Assembly (NCBI GenBank): GCA_963781305.1
Contig: CAWAFL010000001.1
Location: 496,001-560,000 of the forward strand
DNA length: 64,000 bases
Origin: DASXMT01 sp963781305
GTDB lineage: Bacteria > Actinomycetota > Acidimicrobiia > Acidimicrobiales > RAAP-2
Reading direction: 5' to 3'
Shown here piece after piece: positions 42,327 to 51,716 of this stretch; the first letter of the stretch is position 1; every line of letters starts with the position of its first letter. The position numbers and the translations under genes are program-made. Below the pieces are notes generated by a model. The model was not told where the DNA came from and searched no databases. It saw nothing but the letters and a program-made list of their open reading frames with translations.

Positions 42327-43165
42327 GTGATCTCCCGCAGCCCCACCGGACAGGGAACCGGCCCGGTCCTGGTCGATCACCGGGGGCCGGTCACCATCGT
42401 GACCATCAACCGGCCGGAGCGACGCAACGCGGTCGACGGGACGACCGCTCGATTGCTGCTCGAGGCCTTCGAGCACTTCGACGGAGACGAGGCGGCCCGG
42501 GTCGCCGTGCTCACCGGCACCGGGGACACGTTCTGCGCCGGGGCCGACCTGTTGGCCTTCTCGGAAGGCGATCCCCGACCGATCAGGCAGTTGAGGGTCG
42601 AGGTCCCATGGGTCCCACCCGGTTGGTGACCTCCAAGCCCGTCCTGGCCGCCGTCGAGGGTTTCGCCGTGGCCGGCGGGTTGGAGCTGGCCATCTGGTGC
42701 GACCTCCGGGTGATGGCTGCCGACGCGGTGTTCGGGGTGTTCTGCCGGCGCTTTGGCATTCCACTGGTGGATGGGGGCACGGTGCGGCTGCCCCGCCTGA
42801 TCGGCCAGAGCCGGGCCCTGGACCTGGTGCTCACGGGAAGGGAGGTGGGCGCCGAGGAAGCACTGCAGATGGGCCTGGCCAACCGCGTGGTCGCCTCCGG
42901 TCATGCCCTCGGAGCCGCCGTTGCCCTGGCCCAGGATCTCGCCGCCCTCCCCCAGACCTGTCTCCGCAACGACCGCCTGTCGCTGCTCAGCCAGTGGGGT
43001 CTGTCCGAGCACGAGGCGTTGATGGCCGAGACCCTGTTCGGTCTGGACAGCCTGTCGTCCACCGAGGCCACCGAGGGGGCGGCCCGGTTCGCGTCGGGAG
43101 CGGGGCGGGGCGGGGCAACTGTCGATCCCCCACCGGGCGGACCACCGGGGCACGACCCCTCGTGA
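42327..43165 (+). pseudogene. Enoyl-CoA hydratase/isomerase family gene, frameshifted as read
   Basis: GTG 42327 opens a crotonase N-terminus: VTIVTINRPERRNAVDG and the oxyanion-hole motif GDTFCAGADL. The frame then breaks at about 42590-42615 and stops at 42629. The next frame continues GPMGPTRLVTSKPVLAAVEG, AGGLELAIWCDLRVMA and on to 43165. The span is 839 nt; one added base gives exactly 280 codons. Crotonases hydrate enoyl-CoA in fatty-acid oxidation. The 3' end overlaps the HAD gene (GTGA), so they were an operon. It may be a true pseudogene or a single-base assembly deletion. Confidence 0.85.
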
Positions 43166-43854
43166 CCGACATCGCCGCCTTCGACTTCGACGGGACACTG
43201 ACCACCGGTGGCAGCGTGCTGCCGTTCCTCGTGGCGGTGAGCGATCGATCGACCGTGGCCAGCGCCATCGCCGCGCTCTGGCCCCGGCTCCTGCACGCGG
43301 CGCTGTCCGGTGGATCCGTGGCCGACCAGGGCAAAGAGGACCTGTTCGAACGGGTGTTGGCCGGGGTGACCGTCGACCGGCTGAACTCGGTCTCGGCTGC
43401 CTTCACCCCCGACCACCTGGCCCGGCACCTCCGAGCCGACGTCCAGCGCCGGTTCGACTGGCACCGTCATCGGGGAGATCGCGTCGCCATCGTGTCGGCC
43501 TCCCCGGAGTGCTACGTAGGCGAGGCCGGGGTCCGGCTCGGAGCCGATGCCGTGATCGCCACGCGGCTCGAAGTGGCGTCCAACGGGTCGCTCACCGGTC
43601 GCTATGACGGGAAGAACTGCCGTGGCCAGGAGAAGGTACGCCGCTTGCACGAATGGATGGGCGAGGGGGAGCCGGACCAACGGCTGTGGGCCTACGGCAA
43701 CAGCCGGGGTGACCTACGGATGCTCTCGGCCGCCGACGTCGGCGTGAACGTCGGCCGGCTGGGAAATCTCGGCCGGCTCCGCCACTTTGACGAATTGGGT
43801 GGGACTCCGCCCATCGAGCCAACGGAGCGAGGAGAGCCCACCTCCGGTTGGTAA
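43162..43854 (+). CDS. HAD-family phosphatase (SerB-like, IB subfamily)
   Basis: The 230-residue protein begins with the nucleophile motif AAFDFDGTLT (Asp8, Asp10), followed by a helical cap, motif II in VAIVSASPECYV and motif III/IV in WAYGNSRGDLRMLSAAD. It fits the HAD-IB group that includes phosphoserine phosphatase and related phospholipid-precursor phosphatases. The substrate is unknown. The GTG start overlaps the stop of the crotonase gene, and a 33-nt gap leads to the next gene. Confidence 0.85.
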   Translation: MTDIAAFDFDGTLTTGGSVLPFLVAVSDRSTVASAIAALWPRLLHAALSGGSVADQGKEDLFERVLAGVTVDRLNSVSAAFTPDHLARHLRADVQRRFDWHRHRGDRVAIVSASPECYVGEAGVRLGADAVIATRLEVASNGSLTGRYDGKNCRGQEKVRRLHEWMGEGEPDQRLWAYGNSRGDLRMLSAADVGVNVGRLGNLGRLRHFDELGGTPPIEPTERGEPTSGW

Positions 43855-43887
43855 AGGCTCCAGCCGGCCGAGCCCGTGTGCTGAGAT

Positions 43888-46338
43888 GTGGCGGTGACCA
43901 CGGAACTCGCAGTTGAGTCGGCGAGTGACGAGTCAGGCGCCAAGCGTCGACGGGCCCACCGGCGATGGCGGGCCATCATCTTCGCTCCCGCCGGTGATGG
44001 TGCCACCCGACGGCGGGCATCCGATGCCTTCCGGTTCGGACTGGCAGTGGTCATCGTGGTGGTGGGCAGCGTCATCGTGCGGACCAACTCCAGTCCCGAG
44101 CTCCGCCTCGAGAACTTCCTCCACGCTGCGCCCCAGGGCATCTCCTGGTTGGTCACCACCGTCTGGTACGCCGGCTCTCTGGGGGTGATAGTCGGACTGG
44201 TGCTCCTCGCCCTGGTCATGGGGCGCGCCACCGTGGCCCGAAATGCCGCCCTGGCCGGCGGGCTGGCCTGGCTGGCCTGCGGCATCGCCGGCTGGGTGCT
44301 CGGCCCCGACGGCGGAAGGGCTCCCATCGAGGGCCTCCAAGACGTCAACCAGGGCTACCCGGTGGCCAGGATGGCCGCAACCATCGCCGTGGCTTGCGTC
44401 ACGTTGCCCTACCTCAACCGGGCATGGCGCCGGCTGGTGGTGGTGCTGGTGGCACTGGCATCCGTGGCCACCGTGGTCAACGGTGCTGGTCTCCCCTTCA
44501 ACGTGGTCGTCGGCCTGGCCCTTGGGTGGGGAGTGGCCGCCGCTGTCCATCTGATCTTCGGCTCGCCACTCGGCCTTCCCTCCCCCTTCGAGGTCGGTGA
44601 CTCGCTGGCTGATCTCGGGGTGGACATGAGGGACATCGTTGCCGCCCCCGATCAGGTCTGGGGGGTGGCGCGCTACTCCGGCAGAGGCGATGGGGGTTCG
44701 AAGCTGGACGTGTCGGTGTACGGCAGGGACGCGTCGAGTGCCCAATTGCTGGCCAAGGTCTGGCGGTTCTTCGTGTATCGCGACTCGGGGCCCACGCTGC
44801 AGCTGAGCAGGCTCCAACAGGTGGAGCACGAGGCCTACCTCACGCTGTTGGCCGGGCACCTCGGTGTGGCCGCGCCCACCATCGTCGCCTCGGGAATCGG
44901 CGGACCCGGCCACGACGCGCTGCTGGTGACCGATCCACCCCCCGGTCGTCGCTTTGCCGACCTCGAGGCAGACGAGGTCTCCGACGCCGCCCTCGACGCC
45001 GCCCTGTTGACCATGCTCGAGCTCCGCAGGGCCGACGTGGCCCACGGGGGCATCAGCTCCCGGACCCTCGTCCTTGACGATGAGGGCTCGGTGGGCCTCA
45101 CCGACTTCAGGAAGGCGTCGTCGGGAGCGCCAGCCAGGCGCCTCGACCTCGATCTGGCCGGTGCACTGGCCACCTGTGCGCTGGTGGCGGGCGCCGATCG
45201 GACAGCGGAGGCTGCGCACCGCGTGCTCGACCCACCCACCATCGAGGCGGTCCTGGTGTGTCTGCAGCCGGCCGGTCTCGACCCCGCGGTGATCAAGGCC
45301 CTGCATCGCGACAAGGAGCTCCTCAAGACCCTCCGTCAGCAGTGCGCGGCCAAGGCCGGCGTGGAGCTTCCCGAGCTGACCGAGCTCAAGCGGGTGAGCA
45401 TCACCAACCTGGTGCTGATCGTCGGCTCCATCATCGGCATCTGGGCCCTCGTCGGGGTGCTGGCCGACGTGTCCAGCTCGTTCAGCACCCTGGAGGGGGC
45501 CGACTGGGGCTGGGTCGCCGTGGTGTTCGTCTTTGGCCAGCTGCCCAACTTCGCCAAGGCGTGGGCCCTCACCGGCGCGGTGCCGGGCGACATGCCCCTC
45601 GGTGCCGTGACGCAGCTGCAGTTCGCCAACAATTTCACCGCCCTGGTCGGCGGGTCGATGGGGACGCTGGCCATGACCATCCGGTTCTTTCAGCGGCGGG
45701 GCTACGACGCAGCGGTGGCCATCGGCGCCGGCGTGCTCAACAGCACGGTCAGCTGGGTGGTGAAGGGCCTGTTGTTCCTGATCTCGCTCCCCTTCGCCCT
45801 CGGCTCGCTGGACTTCGGATCAAAGGACACCGAGACCGGAGGTGACGGCGACACGGTGTGGATCATCCTGGCCGTGGTGGTCGGCGTCGGCGTCCTGGCC
45901 GGCGCGGTGTGGTTCATCCCCAAGATCCGCCATCTGGCCGCGAGCAAGCTCAAGCCCCACATCGTGGCCGCGTGGAACGACCTGAAAACACTCGCCCACC
46001 AGCCTCGCAAGCTGGTGGCTGTCTTCCTGGGCAACGTCGGCGCCCAGCTGTTCACCGCCCTGGCCCTGGGGGCCGCCCTCCACGCCTTCGGCAGCTCCCT
46101 ATCGCTGCCCATACTCTTCGTGGTCATCACCTTGGCCTCGATGGTGGGCGCCGTCTCGCCGGTCCCCGGCGGGATGGGTCTGGTCGAGGCAGGCATGATC
46201 GCCGGCCTGTCGGCCGCCGGCGTGCCCCAGAACATCGCCGTGGCGGCCGTGTTCACCCAGCGGCTGTTCACCGCGTATCTGCCACCCATCTGGGGTTGGT
46301 TCATCCTGATGTGGATGCGGCGCAAGGAATTGATCTAG
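43888..46338 (+). CDS. Large membrane protein with kinase-like middle and MprF-type flippase C-terminal domain
   Basis: The 816-residue protein has an N-terminal set of about six membrane segments (residues 48-225) and a soluble middle (about 240-490) with degenerate kinase-like features (VEHEAYLTLLAGHLGVAAPTI, ADVAHGGISSRTLVL, GLTDFRKASS). A C-terminal block of about seven membrane segments follows, with the LPG-synthase transmembrane domain motifs QLQFANNFTALVGGSMG and AVSPVPGGMGLVEAG. MprF-like domains flip lipids in other bacteria; whether this one does is unknown. Similar domain chains occur in actinobacteria. The start is GTG 43888 or, two codons later, GTG 43894. Confidence 0.72.
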   Translation: MAVTTELAVESASDESGAKRRRAHRRWRAIIFAPAGDGATRRRASDAFRFGLAVVIVVVGSVIVRTNSSPELRLENFLHAAPQGISWLVTTVWYAGSLGVIVGLVLLALVMGRATVARNAALAGGLAWLACGIAGWVLGPDGGRAPIEGLQDVNQGYPVARMAATIAVACVTLPYLNRAWRRLVVVLVALASVATVVNGAGLPFNVVVGLALGWGVAAAVHLIFGSPLGLPSPFEVGDSLADLGVDMRDIVAAPDQVWGVARYSGRGDGGSKLDVSVYGRDASSAQLLAKVWRFFVYRDSGPTLQLSRLQQVEHEAYLTLLAGHLGVAAPTIVASGIGGPGHDALLVTDPPPGRRFADLEADEVSDAALDAALLTMLELRRADVAHGGISSRTLVLDDEGSVGLTDFRKASSGAPARRLDLDLAGALATCALVAGADRTAEAAHRVLDPPTIEAVLVCLQPAGLDPAVIKALHRDKELLKTLRQQCAAKAGVELPELTELKRVSITNLVLIVGSIIGIWALVGVLADVSSSFSTLEGADWGWVAVVFVFGQLPNFAKAWALTGAVPGDMPLGAVTQLQFANNFTALVGGSMGTLAMTIRFFQRRGYDAAVAIGAGVLNSTVSWVVKGLLFLISLPFALGSLDFGSKDTETGGDGDTVWIILAVVVGVGVLAGAVWFIPKIRHLAASKLKPHIVAAWNDLKTLAHQPRKLVAVFLGNVGAQLFTALALGAALHAFGSSLSLPILFVVITLASMVGAVSPVPGGMGLVEAGMIAGLSAAGVPQNIAVAAVFTQRLFTAYLPPIWGWFILMWMRRKELI

Positions 46339-46341
46339 GAC

Positions 46342-46356
46342 CCGGCGGCCCGCCGG
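46342..46356. terminator. Short hairpin between convergent genes
   Basis: CCGGCGGCCCGCCGG (46342-46356) is a GC-rich inverted repeat between the ends of the membrane-protein gene and the glycosyltransferase gene and could stop both. Confidence 0.4.
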
Positions 46357-46357
46357 A

Positions 46358-47536
46358 CTACGAGCTTCGGTCGACCACCCGCTCGACGAACCCGGCGTAG
46401 CGTTCGACAATGATCGGCCAGCGGAAATGCTGGTCGACGTAGGATCGACCCAACCTCCCGAGCGCGGCCCGAAGTGCGTCGTCGGTGGTGAGGCGGTCGA
46501 CGATGGCCTCGAACGCTCCGTATTCGGCAAAGGCCAGTCCCCCGCCCGACCGTCGACAGTGCTCACTGGTGGCGGCGCATGCAGCGTTGACCACTACCGG
46601 TATGCGGGCACTCCACGCCTCGGCCAACACCAACGAGAACGCCTCCCAGGGGGAGGGCGAGACCAGGGCCACGGCCTGGTTGAGGAGGGCCCACTTGGTG
46701 GCCTCGTCGACCGGCCCGAGCACATCGATCTCGGGATGGGGCTCAGGTGCCTCGACCACCGGCCCGGCAAATACGAGCCGGAGGGGTCCCGGATGGCGCT
46801 GTTTGTAGGCGGCGAACAACGAAGCCAGCAGCCGACTTCCCTTGTGGCCCTCGACCCGCCCCAGGCATACCAGGTAGGGATCCTGTGGCACGGGACCGCT
46901 GTCGCCACGTCCTGCCTCCAGGTCCGGGTCGTCGACTCCGAGGCCCAGCAACAACTGTGCATGCTCGGCCACGGGGAACGTGCGCTGGACCAGGTCTCGC
47001 TCGGCCGTGGTCTGGAAGACCAGACCATCGGCGGCGGCAAACACCCGGGGGAAGACAGGCAGCAAGAGCGCGGGCTCGTCGTGGGCCGCGGGGTGCAGGA
47101 CGGTCGGGAGGGTGGCCTGGTCGATCACCCTGGCCGTCGGATGGTAGAGGTACGGGTAGAAGGCCAGCGCATCGGCCGACGATCGGAGCGCCGCCTCGGA
47201 GAGCTCGGGGGACACGGGGCCCTGGAGGTCGAGCCAACGCTCGGCATCGGCGGCGCTGGCGCGGAGGGGGTCGGCCAACAGGGCGGCCGACAGCGGATGG
47301 AACGAGGGCTCGCGCCCTTGCGTCGATGGGAAGCGGCGCACGAGCACGCCGTTCACCCGCTCGTCTCCGGCGGGGTACTCGTTCTCCCAGGTGACGAAGT
47401 CACGGGCACAGGTGGTCAACACCTCGACCGACCAGTCGCCCCGTGCCACCAGGTGCTCGGCCAGCAGGCGGGCCGCCGTCTCGGCGCCACCGATGATCTC
47501 GAGACCGTACCGGGGGACGACGAAGGCCAGCCTCAC
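46358..47536 (-). CDS. GT4-family glycosyltransferase A
   Basis: The 392-residue GT-B-fold enzyme starts MRLAFVVPRYGLEIIGGAE, a nucleotide-sugar transferase N-terminus. The donor-binding domain starts YLVCLGRVEGHKGSRLL, with the GT4 E-x7-E region in SPWEAFSLVLAEAW. It is a close paralogue of glycosyltransferase D (53790-55055), sharing long stretches such as LHPAAHDE, CRRSGGG and the PYLY region. It is the last gene of the glycan operon. Sugar and linkage cannot be inferred. Confidence 0.85.
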   Translation of the reverse strand: MRLAFVVPRYGLEIIGGAETAARLLAEHLVARGDWSVEVLTTCARDFVTWENEYPAGDERVNGVLVRRFPSTQGREPSFHPLSAALLADPLRASAADAERWLDLQGPVSPELSEAALRSSADALAFYPYLYHPTARVIDQATLPTVLHPAAHDEPALLLPVFPRVFAAADGLVFQTTAERDLVQRTFPVAEHAQLLLGLGVDDPDLEAGRGDSGPVPQDPYLVCLGRVEGHKGSRLLASLFAAYKQRHPGPLRLVFAGPVVEAPEPHPEIDVLGPVDEATKWALLNQAVALVSPSPWEAFSLVLAEAWSARIPVVVNAACAATSEHCRRSGGGLAFAEYGAFEAIVDRLTTDDALRAALGRLGRSYVDQHFRWPIIVERYAGFVERVVDRSS

Positions 47537-47585
47537 CGCATCGGTGGCAACGACGCGTCACCGATGGACGGTGCGTCGTCGCCGC

Positions 47586-48674
47586 TCACGCCGCGTAGGC
47601 GGACTCGAGCGCCGATGCGAAGCTCGCTCGCACGCGCTCCAGGGAGAACGAGGTGACCCGCTCGCGTGCTCGCCGGGCCAGGGCGGCTCGCAACTGGTCG
47701 TCGGTGACCACCCGGTTGATGGCCGCGGCCACCAGTGCCGGGCTCTTCTCCGGGAGGACCAACCCGGCACCGTCGACCGTCTCGGGAACCGCCGTGGAGG
47801 TATGGGCCACGATGGGGACCCGGTGGTACATGGCCTCCAACAAGGGGACGCAGAACCCCTCGTGGTTCGACAGGCAGACGAAGACGTCAGTGGCCGCGTA
47901 GTAGGCGATCAACTCCTCGTGGGTCACGGACCCGGCGATCTCGACGGCGTCGAGCAGACCGAGCTCGTCGGCGAAGCGCTCCACCGCCACCCGGTAGTCC
48001 TCGCTGATGGCACCGCCCACCAACCGGAGGCGGGCCTTGCTGTCGTAGAGCTGCCGGTAGGCCGCCAGCGCCTTGACCAGGTCGTGCTGCGCCTTGTGGG
48101 GCGAGACCTTGCCCACGAACAGCAACGAGGTACCGCCGTCGGCCTGTTCGGCTCCCAGCCGGTGGGCCAGGACCGGGTCGGGCTGACCGGCAAAACCCTC
48201 CAGGTCGATGAGCAGGGGCACCGTGGTCGTCGAGGGGTATCCGGCGTCGATGAGCTCCTGCTCGTTGAAACGCGAATCGGCCACCGCGAACTCGGTCACC
48301 GGGGCCAGGGCCTCGAGCTGGGCCCGGCCCCACCGGACCTCTTCGCCCACCGCCGGAATCCACGGCTCGAGGAGGTCGGCCGGCGTGATGTTGTGGTAGT
48401 TCACGAACTTGCGCTCGCTGCGATCGCGGAAGATGTCGCCGACCCCGCTCCCGATGGAGAGCTGGTAGAGGAGCACCCGATCGGGCGACGACCGGTCCCC
48501 CAACCGTTCCACCGGGTACCCGTAGTCGAGGCGGTCGGCGGTGGCGTTCCCGTAGAAGATGTCGGACTGGAAGCCGCGGTTGCGCAACAGGTCGCGCAGC
48601 TGCAGGACGTGTCCTCCGATGGCGTCTCGACTGGCCAGGGACGGGATCACCTGGTCGATCCGGGGGGCAGCCAT
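47586..48674 (-). CDS. GT4-family glycosyltransferase B
   Basis: The 362-residue protein has an N-terminal acceptor domain with FVNYHNITPADLLEPW and a donor domain with LLFVGKVSPHKAQHDLV and SNHEGFCVPLLEAM, the GT4 acidic motif. It is a paralogue of glycosyltransferases C and E in the same cluster, sharing the NYHxxTP and DS-F---EL--AG-PST blocks. ATG 48674 overlaps the Wzt stop by one base (TGATG). It acts in building the exported glycan, presumably in the cytoplasm on a lipid carrier. Confidence 0.85.
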   Translation of the reverse strand: MAAPRIDQVIPSLASRDAIGGHVLQLRDLLRNRGFQSDIFYGNATADRLDYGYPVERLGDRSSPDRVLLYQLSIGSGVGDIFRDRSERKFVNYHNITPADLLEPWIPAVGEEVRWGRAQLEALAPVTEFAVADSRFNEQELIDAGYPSTTTVPLLIDLEGFAGQPDPVLAHRLGAEQADGGTSLLFVGKVSPHKAQHDLVKALAAYRQLYDSKARLRLVGGAISEDYRVAVERFADELGLLDAVEIAGSVTHEELIAYYAATDVFVCLSNHEGFCVPLLEAMYHRVPIVAHTSTAVPETVDGAGLVLPEKSPALVAAAINRVVTDDQLRAALARRARERVTSFSLERVRASFASALESAYAA

Positions 48675-49921
48675 CAGAAGAAGGAGCTCTCCCCGGCGAG
48701 GGCGATCGGGGGCACGACGGGGACCTCGCCCGTGTGGCCCGTCGACCGAAGGCGAAAGCTCACATCCAGCGGCAGGCGGACCCGGCCCGTCGACCGTCCC
48801 GGATTGACCACCTCGAACTCCGTCACGTGTTCCTTCCAGTCGACGATGTTCACCTGGCTCAGGCTGCGGACCCCCACGTTGACCGAGTACGTCCCATCGA
48901 GCAATGGCACCTCGGCAAAATCGAAGCGCACCGTGCCGCCCCCGAGGGGTATTTCCATCTGGCACGCCGGATCGTCGGGGTCGGAGGCGAAGACCAGCTC
49001 GTTGCGATCGTCGTAGATGGCGATGGAGGCCACGGCGTCGGGTACCGGGGCCAGGCTGTCGAGCTCGGCGGTGACGGTGAGGGACTCACCCGGGTAGAGG
49101 TGGGGACGGGTCCCGCTGCCCCCGTGCTCGGCCAGCACCCTGTCGATGGCGAAGACGTTGGCCTCGACCGACGCCGCCTCGTTCATGCCCACGCCCAGCA
49201 GATCGGCCAGGAAGACCCGGATGGCCTCGCCCGGCTCGTCAACCGAGATGACCTGGCCGTGGTTGATCACCATGGCCCGCTCGCAATTCTGTCGGATCAC
49301 GTCGGTGGCATGGGATACCACCACGATGGTCCGGCCCTCCTGTTGGAACCGCTTCACATGGTCCAGGCACTTTCGCTGGAAGGCGGCATCGCCCACGGCG
49401 AGGACCTCGTCGACGAGAAGAACGTCGGGCTCCACGTTCACGGCCACGGCGAAGCCGAGACGGACGTACATCCCCGACGAGTAGTACTTGACCTGATTGT
49501 CGATGAACTGCTCGAGCTCGGCAAAGGCCACGATGTCGTCGAAACGTCGTTCGATCTCGGCGTGCGACAGCCCCAGCAATGACCCGTTCATGTAGATGTT
49601 GTCCCGGCCGGAGAGCTCTTGGGCCATGCCCGCGCCCAGCTCCAACATGGCGGCCAGGTTGCCCCGCACCCGGACCTCGCCCGATGTCGGTTTGAGGATG
49701 CCGGCCACGCACTTCAACAAGGTCGACTTACCCGACCCGTTGCGGCCCAGGATCCCGAAGGTGGTGCCCTCGTCGATCTCGACGTTGACGTCCTTCAGGG
49801 CCCAGAAGGGCGTGAAGGGCATGCGGCCCCCGTGGAGCACGCGCTCTTTCATGGAGCTGTACTTCTCGTTGTACAGACGGAAGCGCTTGGAGAGGTCGAC
49901 GACCTCGATGGCATGGGCCAT
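48674..49921 (-). CDS. Wzt-type ABC ATPase with C-terminal glycan-recognition domain
   Basis: The 415-residue ATPase has Walker A GRNGSGKST, the Wzt-type signature KYYSSGMYVRL and Walker B VLLVDEVLAVGD. After the nucleotide-binding domain (about residue 250) comes a beta-sandwich of about 150 residues (PGESLTVTAELDSL, GTYSVNVGVRSL) like the Wzt C-terminal domain, which in E. coli O9a recognises the methylated or otherwise capped end of the polysaccharide. Here two methyltransferase genes in the operon suggest the same logic. Its partner is the permease just upstream. Confidence 0.9.
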   Translation of the reverse strand: MAHAIEVVDLSKRFRLYNEKYSSMKERVLHGGRMPFTPFWALKDVNVEIDEGTTFGILGRNGSGKSTLLKCVAGILKPTSGEVRVRGNLAAMLELGAGMAQELSGRDNIYMNGSLLGLSHAEIERRFDDIVAFAELEQFIDNQVKYYSSGMYVRLGFAVAVNVEPDVLLVDEVLAVGDAAFQRKCLDHVKRFQQEGRTIVVVSHATDVIRQNCERAMVINHGQVISVDEPGEAIRVFLADLLGVGMNEAASVEANVFAIDRVLAEHGGSGTRPHLYPGESLTVTAELDSLAPVPDAVASIAIYDDRNELVFASDPDDPACQMEIPLGGGTVRFDFAEVPLLDGTYSVNVGVRSLSQVNIVDWKEHVTEFEVVNPGRSTGRVRLPLDVSFRLRSTGHTGEVPVVPPIALAGESSFF

Positions 49922-49926
49922 GGGGG

Positions 49927-50967
49927 CTACAGCTCCTCGGCGAAGTTGCCTTCGAGCTTCCCGAAGACGACCAGGGCTAGCAGGAAGAGCCCGCAGGCCA
50001 CGAGGAGCTCGATGGCCAGGCCGCCGACGTAGTAGCCGAGGCCCAGGTGAGGGAGGAGGTTCTGGAGGATCGGCTTGGTCCCCGGCGGAGATCCGGGGGG
50101 CAGGTAGTAGTAGTGGTCCTTGCCATAGATGGCCCGCTGGAAGGTCATGGCGATCGGCGTGATCGGGTTGATGATCAGGTACGCGTAGAGCAGGTGATAG
50201 TGCCGCAACTTGGGGGCGACGGTGCCGTAGGCGTAGACGATCGGGGTGGCCCAGAACCAGGCCATGAGGAGAACCTCGGTGAGATGTTGCGTGTCCCGGA
50301 GATAGACGTTCACCGCCGAGAGGAACACGCAGAAGGCGCTGGCCAACACGATCAACACGACAAAGGCCAACGGGAGTGCGGCCAGGAACTCGTAGTCGGG
50401 ATGAAGGCCGAAGGCCACCAGGACGATGACCATCACCGCCGCTTGGATGGCGAACAAGAAGATGGCCACCCCCACTTGGGAGAGGGCCAACAGCTCCCGA
50501 GGGAAGGCCACCTTCTTCACGATCCCCGCTCGACCCACGACGGCGCCGCAGGCCATCATCGATGCGTTGTTGAACAGGTTCCACACCATGAGCCCGCAGA
50601 ACAGCCAGATGGCGAAGTTGGGAATCGTGCTGCGGCTGATGACCCGGAAGATGACGTAGTAGATCCCCAACACCAGAGCCGGGTTGAGCATCGACCAGAA
50701 GTAGCCGAGGATCGACTCCTTGTACCTGACCTTGAGGTCGGTGCGGATGAACAGCATCAACAGCTCCCGCTGCTGCCAGATGGCCTTGAGCCGGGGCAGG
50801 AGCTGGATGTCCGCACTGACGACGGAGACCCGGTCGTTCGCCTTGCGGGGAGGGAAGGGGTTGCCGTGGCGGTCGTACTGGACGGCGGGGGCCTGGCCCT
50901 CCTCGGTGGTCTCGGTATGCACCCCTCCCGGGTCGAGACCAGCGGGTCCCGCCTCCCGCACGCTCAC
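49927..50967 (-). CDS. Wzm-type ABC-2 polysaccharide permease
   Basis: The 346-residue protein has a 60-residue cytoplasmic N-terminus, then about six membrane segments with ABC-2 features (FIRTDLKVRYKESILGYFWSMLNP, the segment before membrane helix 1). With the adjacent ATPase it would export a lipid-linked glycan across the membrane, similar to Wzm or TagG. The GTG start (50967) overlaps the clpP stop as GTGA. The ATPase gene starts 5 nt downstream. Confidence 0.9.
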   Translation of the reverse strand: MSVREAGPAGLDPGGVHTETTEEGQAPAVQYDRHGNPFPPRKANDRVSVVSADIQLLPRLKAIWQQRELLMLFIRTDLKVRYKESILGYFWSMLNPALVLGIYYVIFRVISRSTIPNFAIWLFCGLMVWNLFNNASMMACGAVVGRAGIVKKVAFPRELLALSQVGVAIFLFAIQAAVMVIVLVAFGLHPDYEFLAALPLAFVVLIVLASAFCVFLSAVNVYLRDTQHLTEVLLMAWFWATPIVYAYGTVAPKLRHYHLLYAYLIINPITPIAMTFQRAIYGKDHYYYLPPGSPPGTKPILQNLLPHLGLGYYVGGLAIELLVACGLFLLALVVFGKLEGNFAEEL

Positions 50968-51650
50968 GGGGCGATGGCCTCCGCAGTGGCTTTGCCGTCG
51001 TCGAGAATGTCCTTTTGGATCACCTCGTCGATGAAGCCGTACTCCTTGGCCTCATCGGCGGTGAACCAACGGTCGCGGTCCGAGTCGGCCTCGATCCGCT
51101 CCACCGGCTGGCCGGTGTGGAACGAGATGCGCTCGGCCATCATCCGCTTCAAGTAGATGATCTGCTCGGCTTGGATGGCGATGTCGGCCGCCTGTCCCTG
51201 CATCTGGCCCGACGGCTGGTGCATCAGGATCCGGCTGTGCGGGAGGGCGAAGCGCTTGCCCGGGGCCCCGGCGCATAGGAGGAACTGGCCCATCGAGGCA
51301 GCCAGGCCCACGCAGGTGGTCCGGATGTCGGGTCGCACGAACTGCATGGTGTCGTAGATGGCCAGGCCGTCGGTGACCGAGCCTCCCGGGGAGTTGATGT
51401 ACACCGAGATGTCGCGGTCGGGGTCTTCCGACTCGAGCAGGATCAACTGCGAACAGACCAGGTTGGCCGTGTTCTGGTCGATAGCCGAGCCGATGAACAC
51501 GATCCGTTCTTTCAACAGGCGCCTGAAGATGTCGGCGCCCGCCGCGAGGTCATCCGAGCCGGCGCCGAGCACGTCCGGCGTCATCGCGGTCGGGGTGGCG
51601 CCAACGAGCGCGCCGGTGGGTCGGCGAATGTCGCCACTGAAGTCATCCAT
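50964..51650 (-). CDS. clpP: ClpP-type ATP-dependent protease subunit within the glycan operon
   Basis: The 228-residue serine protease has the catalytic Ser119 (GLAASMGQ), His144 (LMHQPSG) and the Asp in EADSDRD, so it looks active. The N-terminal 40 residues are longer than in most ClpP and could be a propeptide. It normally forms a tetradecamer with ClpX or ClpC; neither is in the window. ATG 51650 is the best start despite a weak ribosome binding site. It overlaps the Wzm-like permease gene, so it is within the polysaccharide transcription unit. Confidence 0.93.
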   Translation of the reverse strand: MDDFSGDIRRPTGALVGATPTAMTPDVLGAGSDDLAAGADIFRRLLKERIVFIGSAIDQNTANLVCSQLILLESEDPDRDISVYINSPGGSVTDGLAIYDTMQFVRPDIRTTCVGLAASMGQFLLCAGAPGKRFALPHSRILMHQPSGQMQGQAADIAIQAEQIIYLKRMMAERISFHTGQPVERIEADSDRDRWFTADEAKEYGFIDEVIQKDILDDGKATAEAIAP

Positions 51651-51716
51651 AGGGGCAAAGCCTACTTGGTCGCCGCTTCCCATCGTGGCAGCCCAGCAAC
51701 GCGAACTCCGCTCTCA

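Noticed and set aside
43933..45306. Long antisense open frame opposite the membrane-protein gene
   Set aside because: Long antisense frames are expected in GC-rich DNA. The sequence is His/Gly/Arg-rich without motifs, and the plus-strand gene has clear domains.
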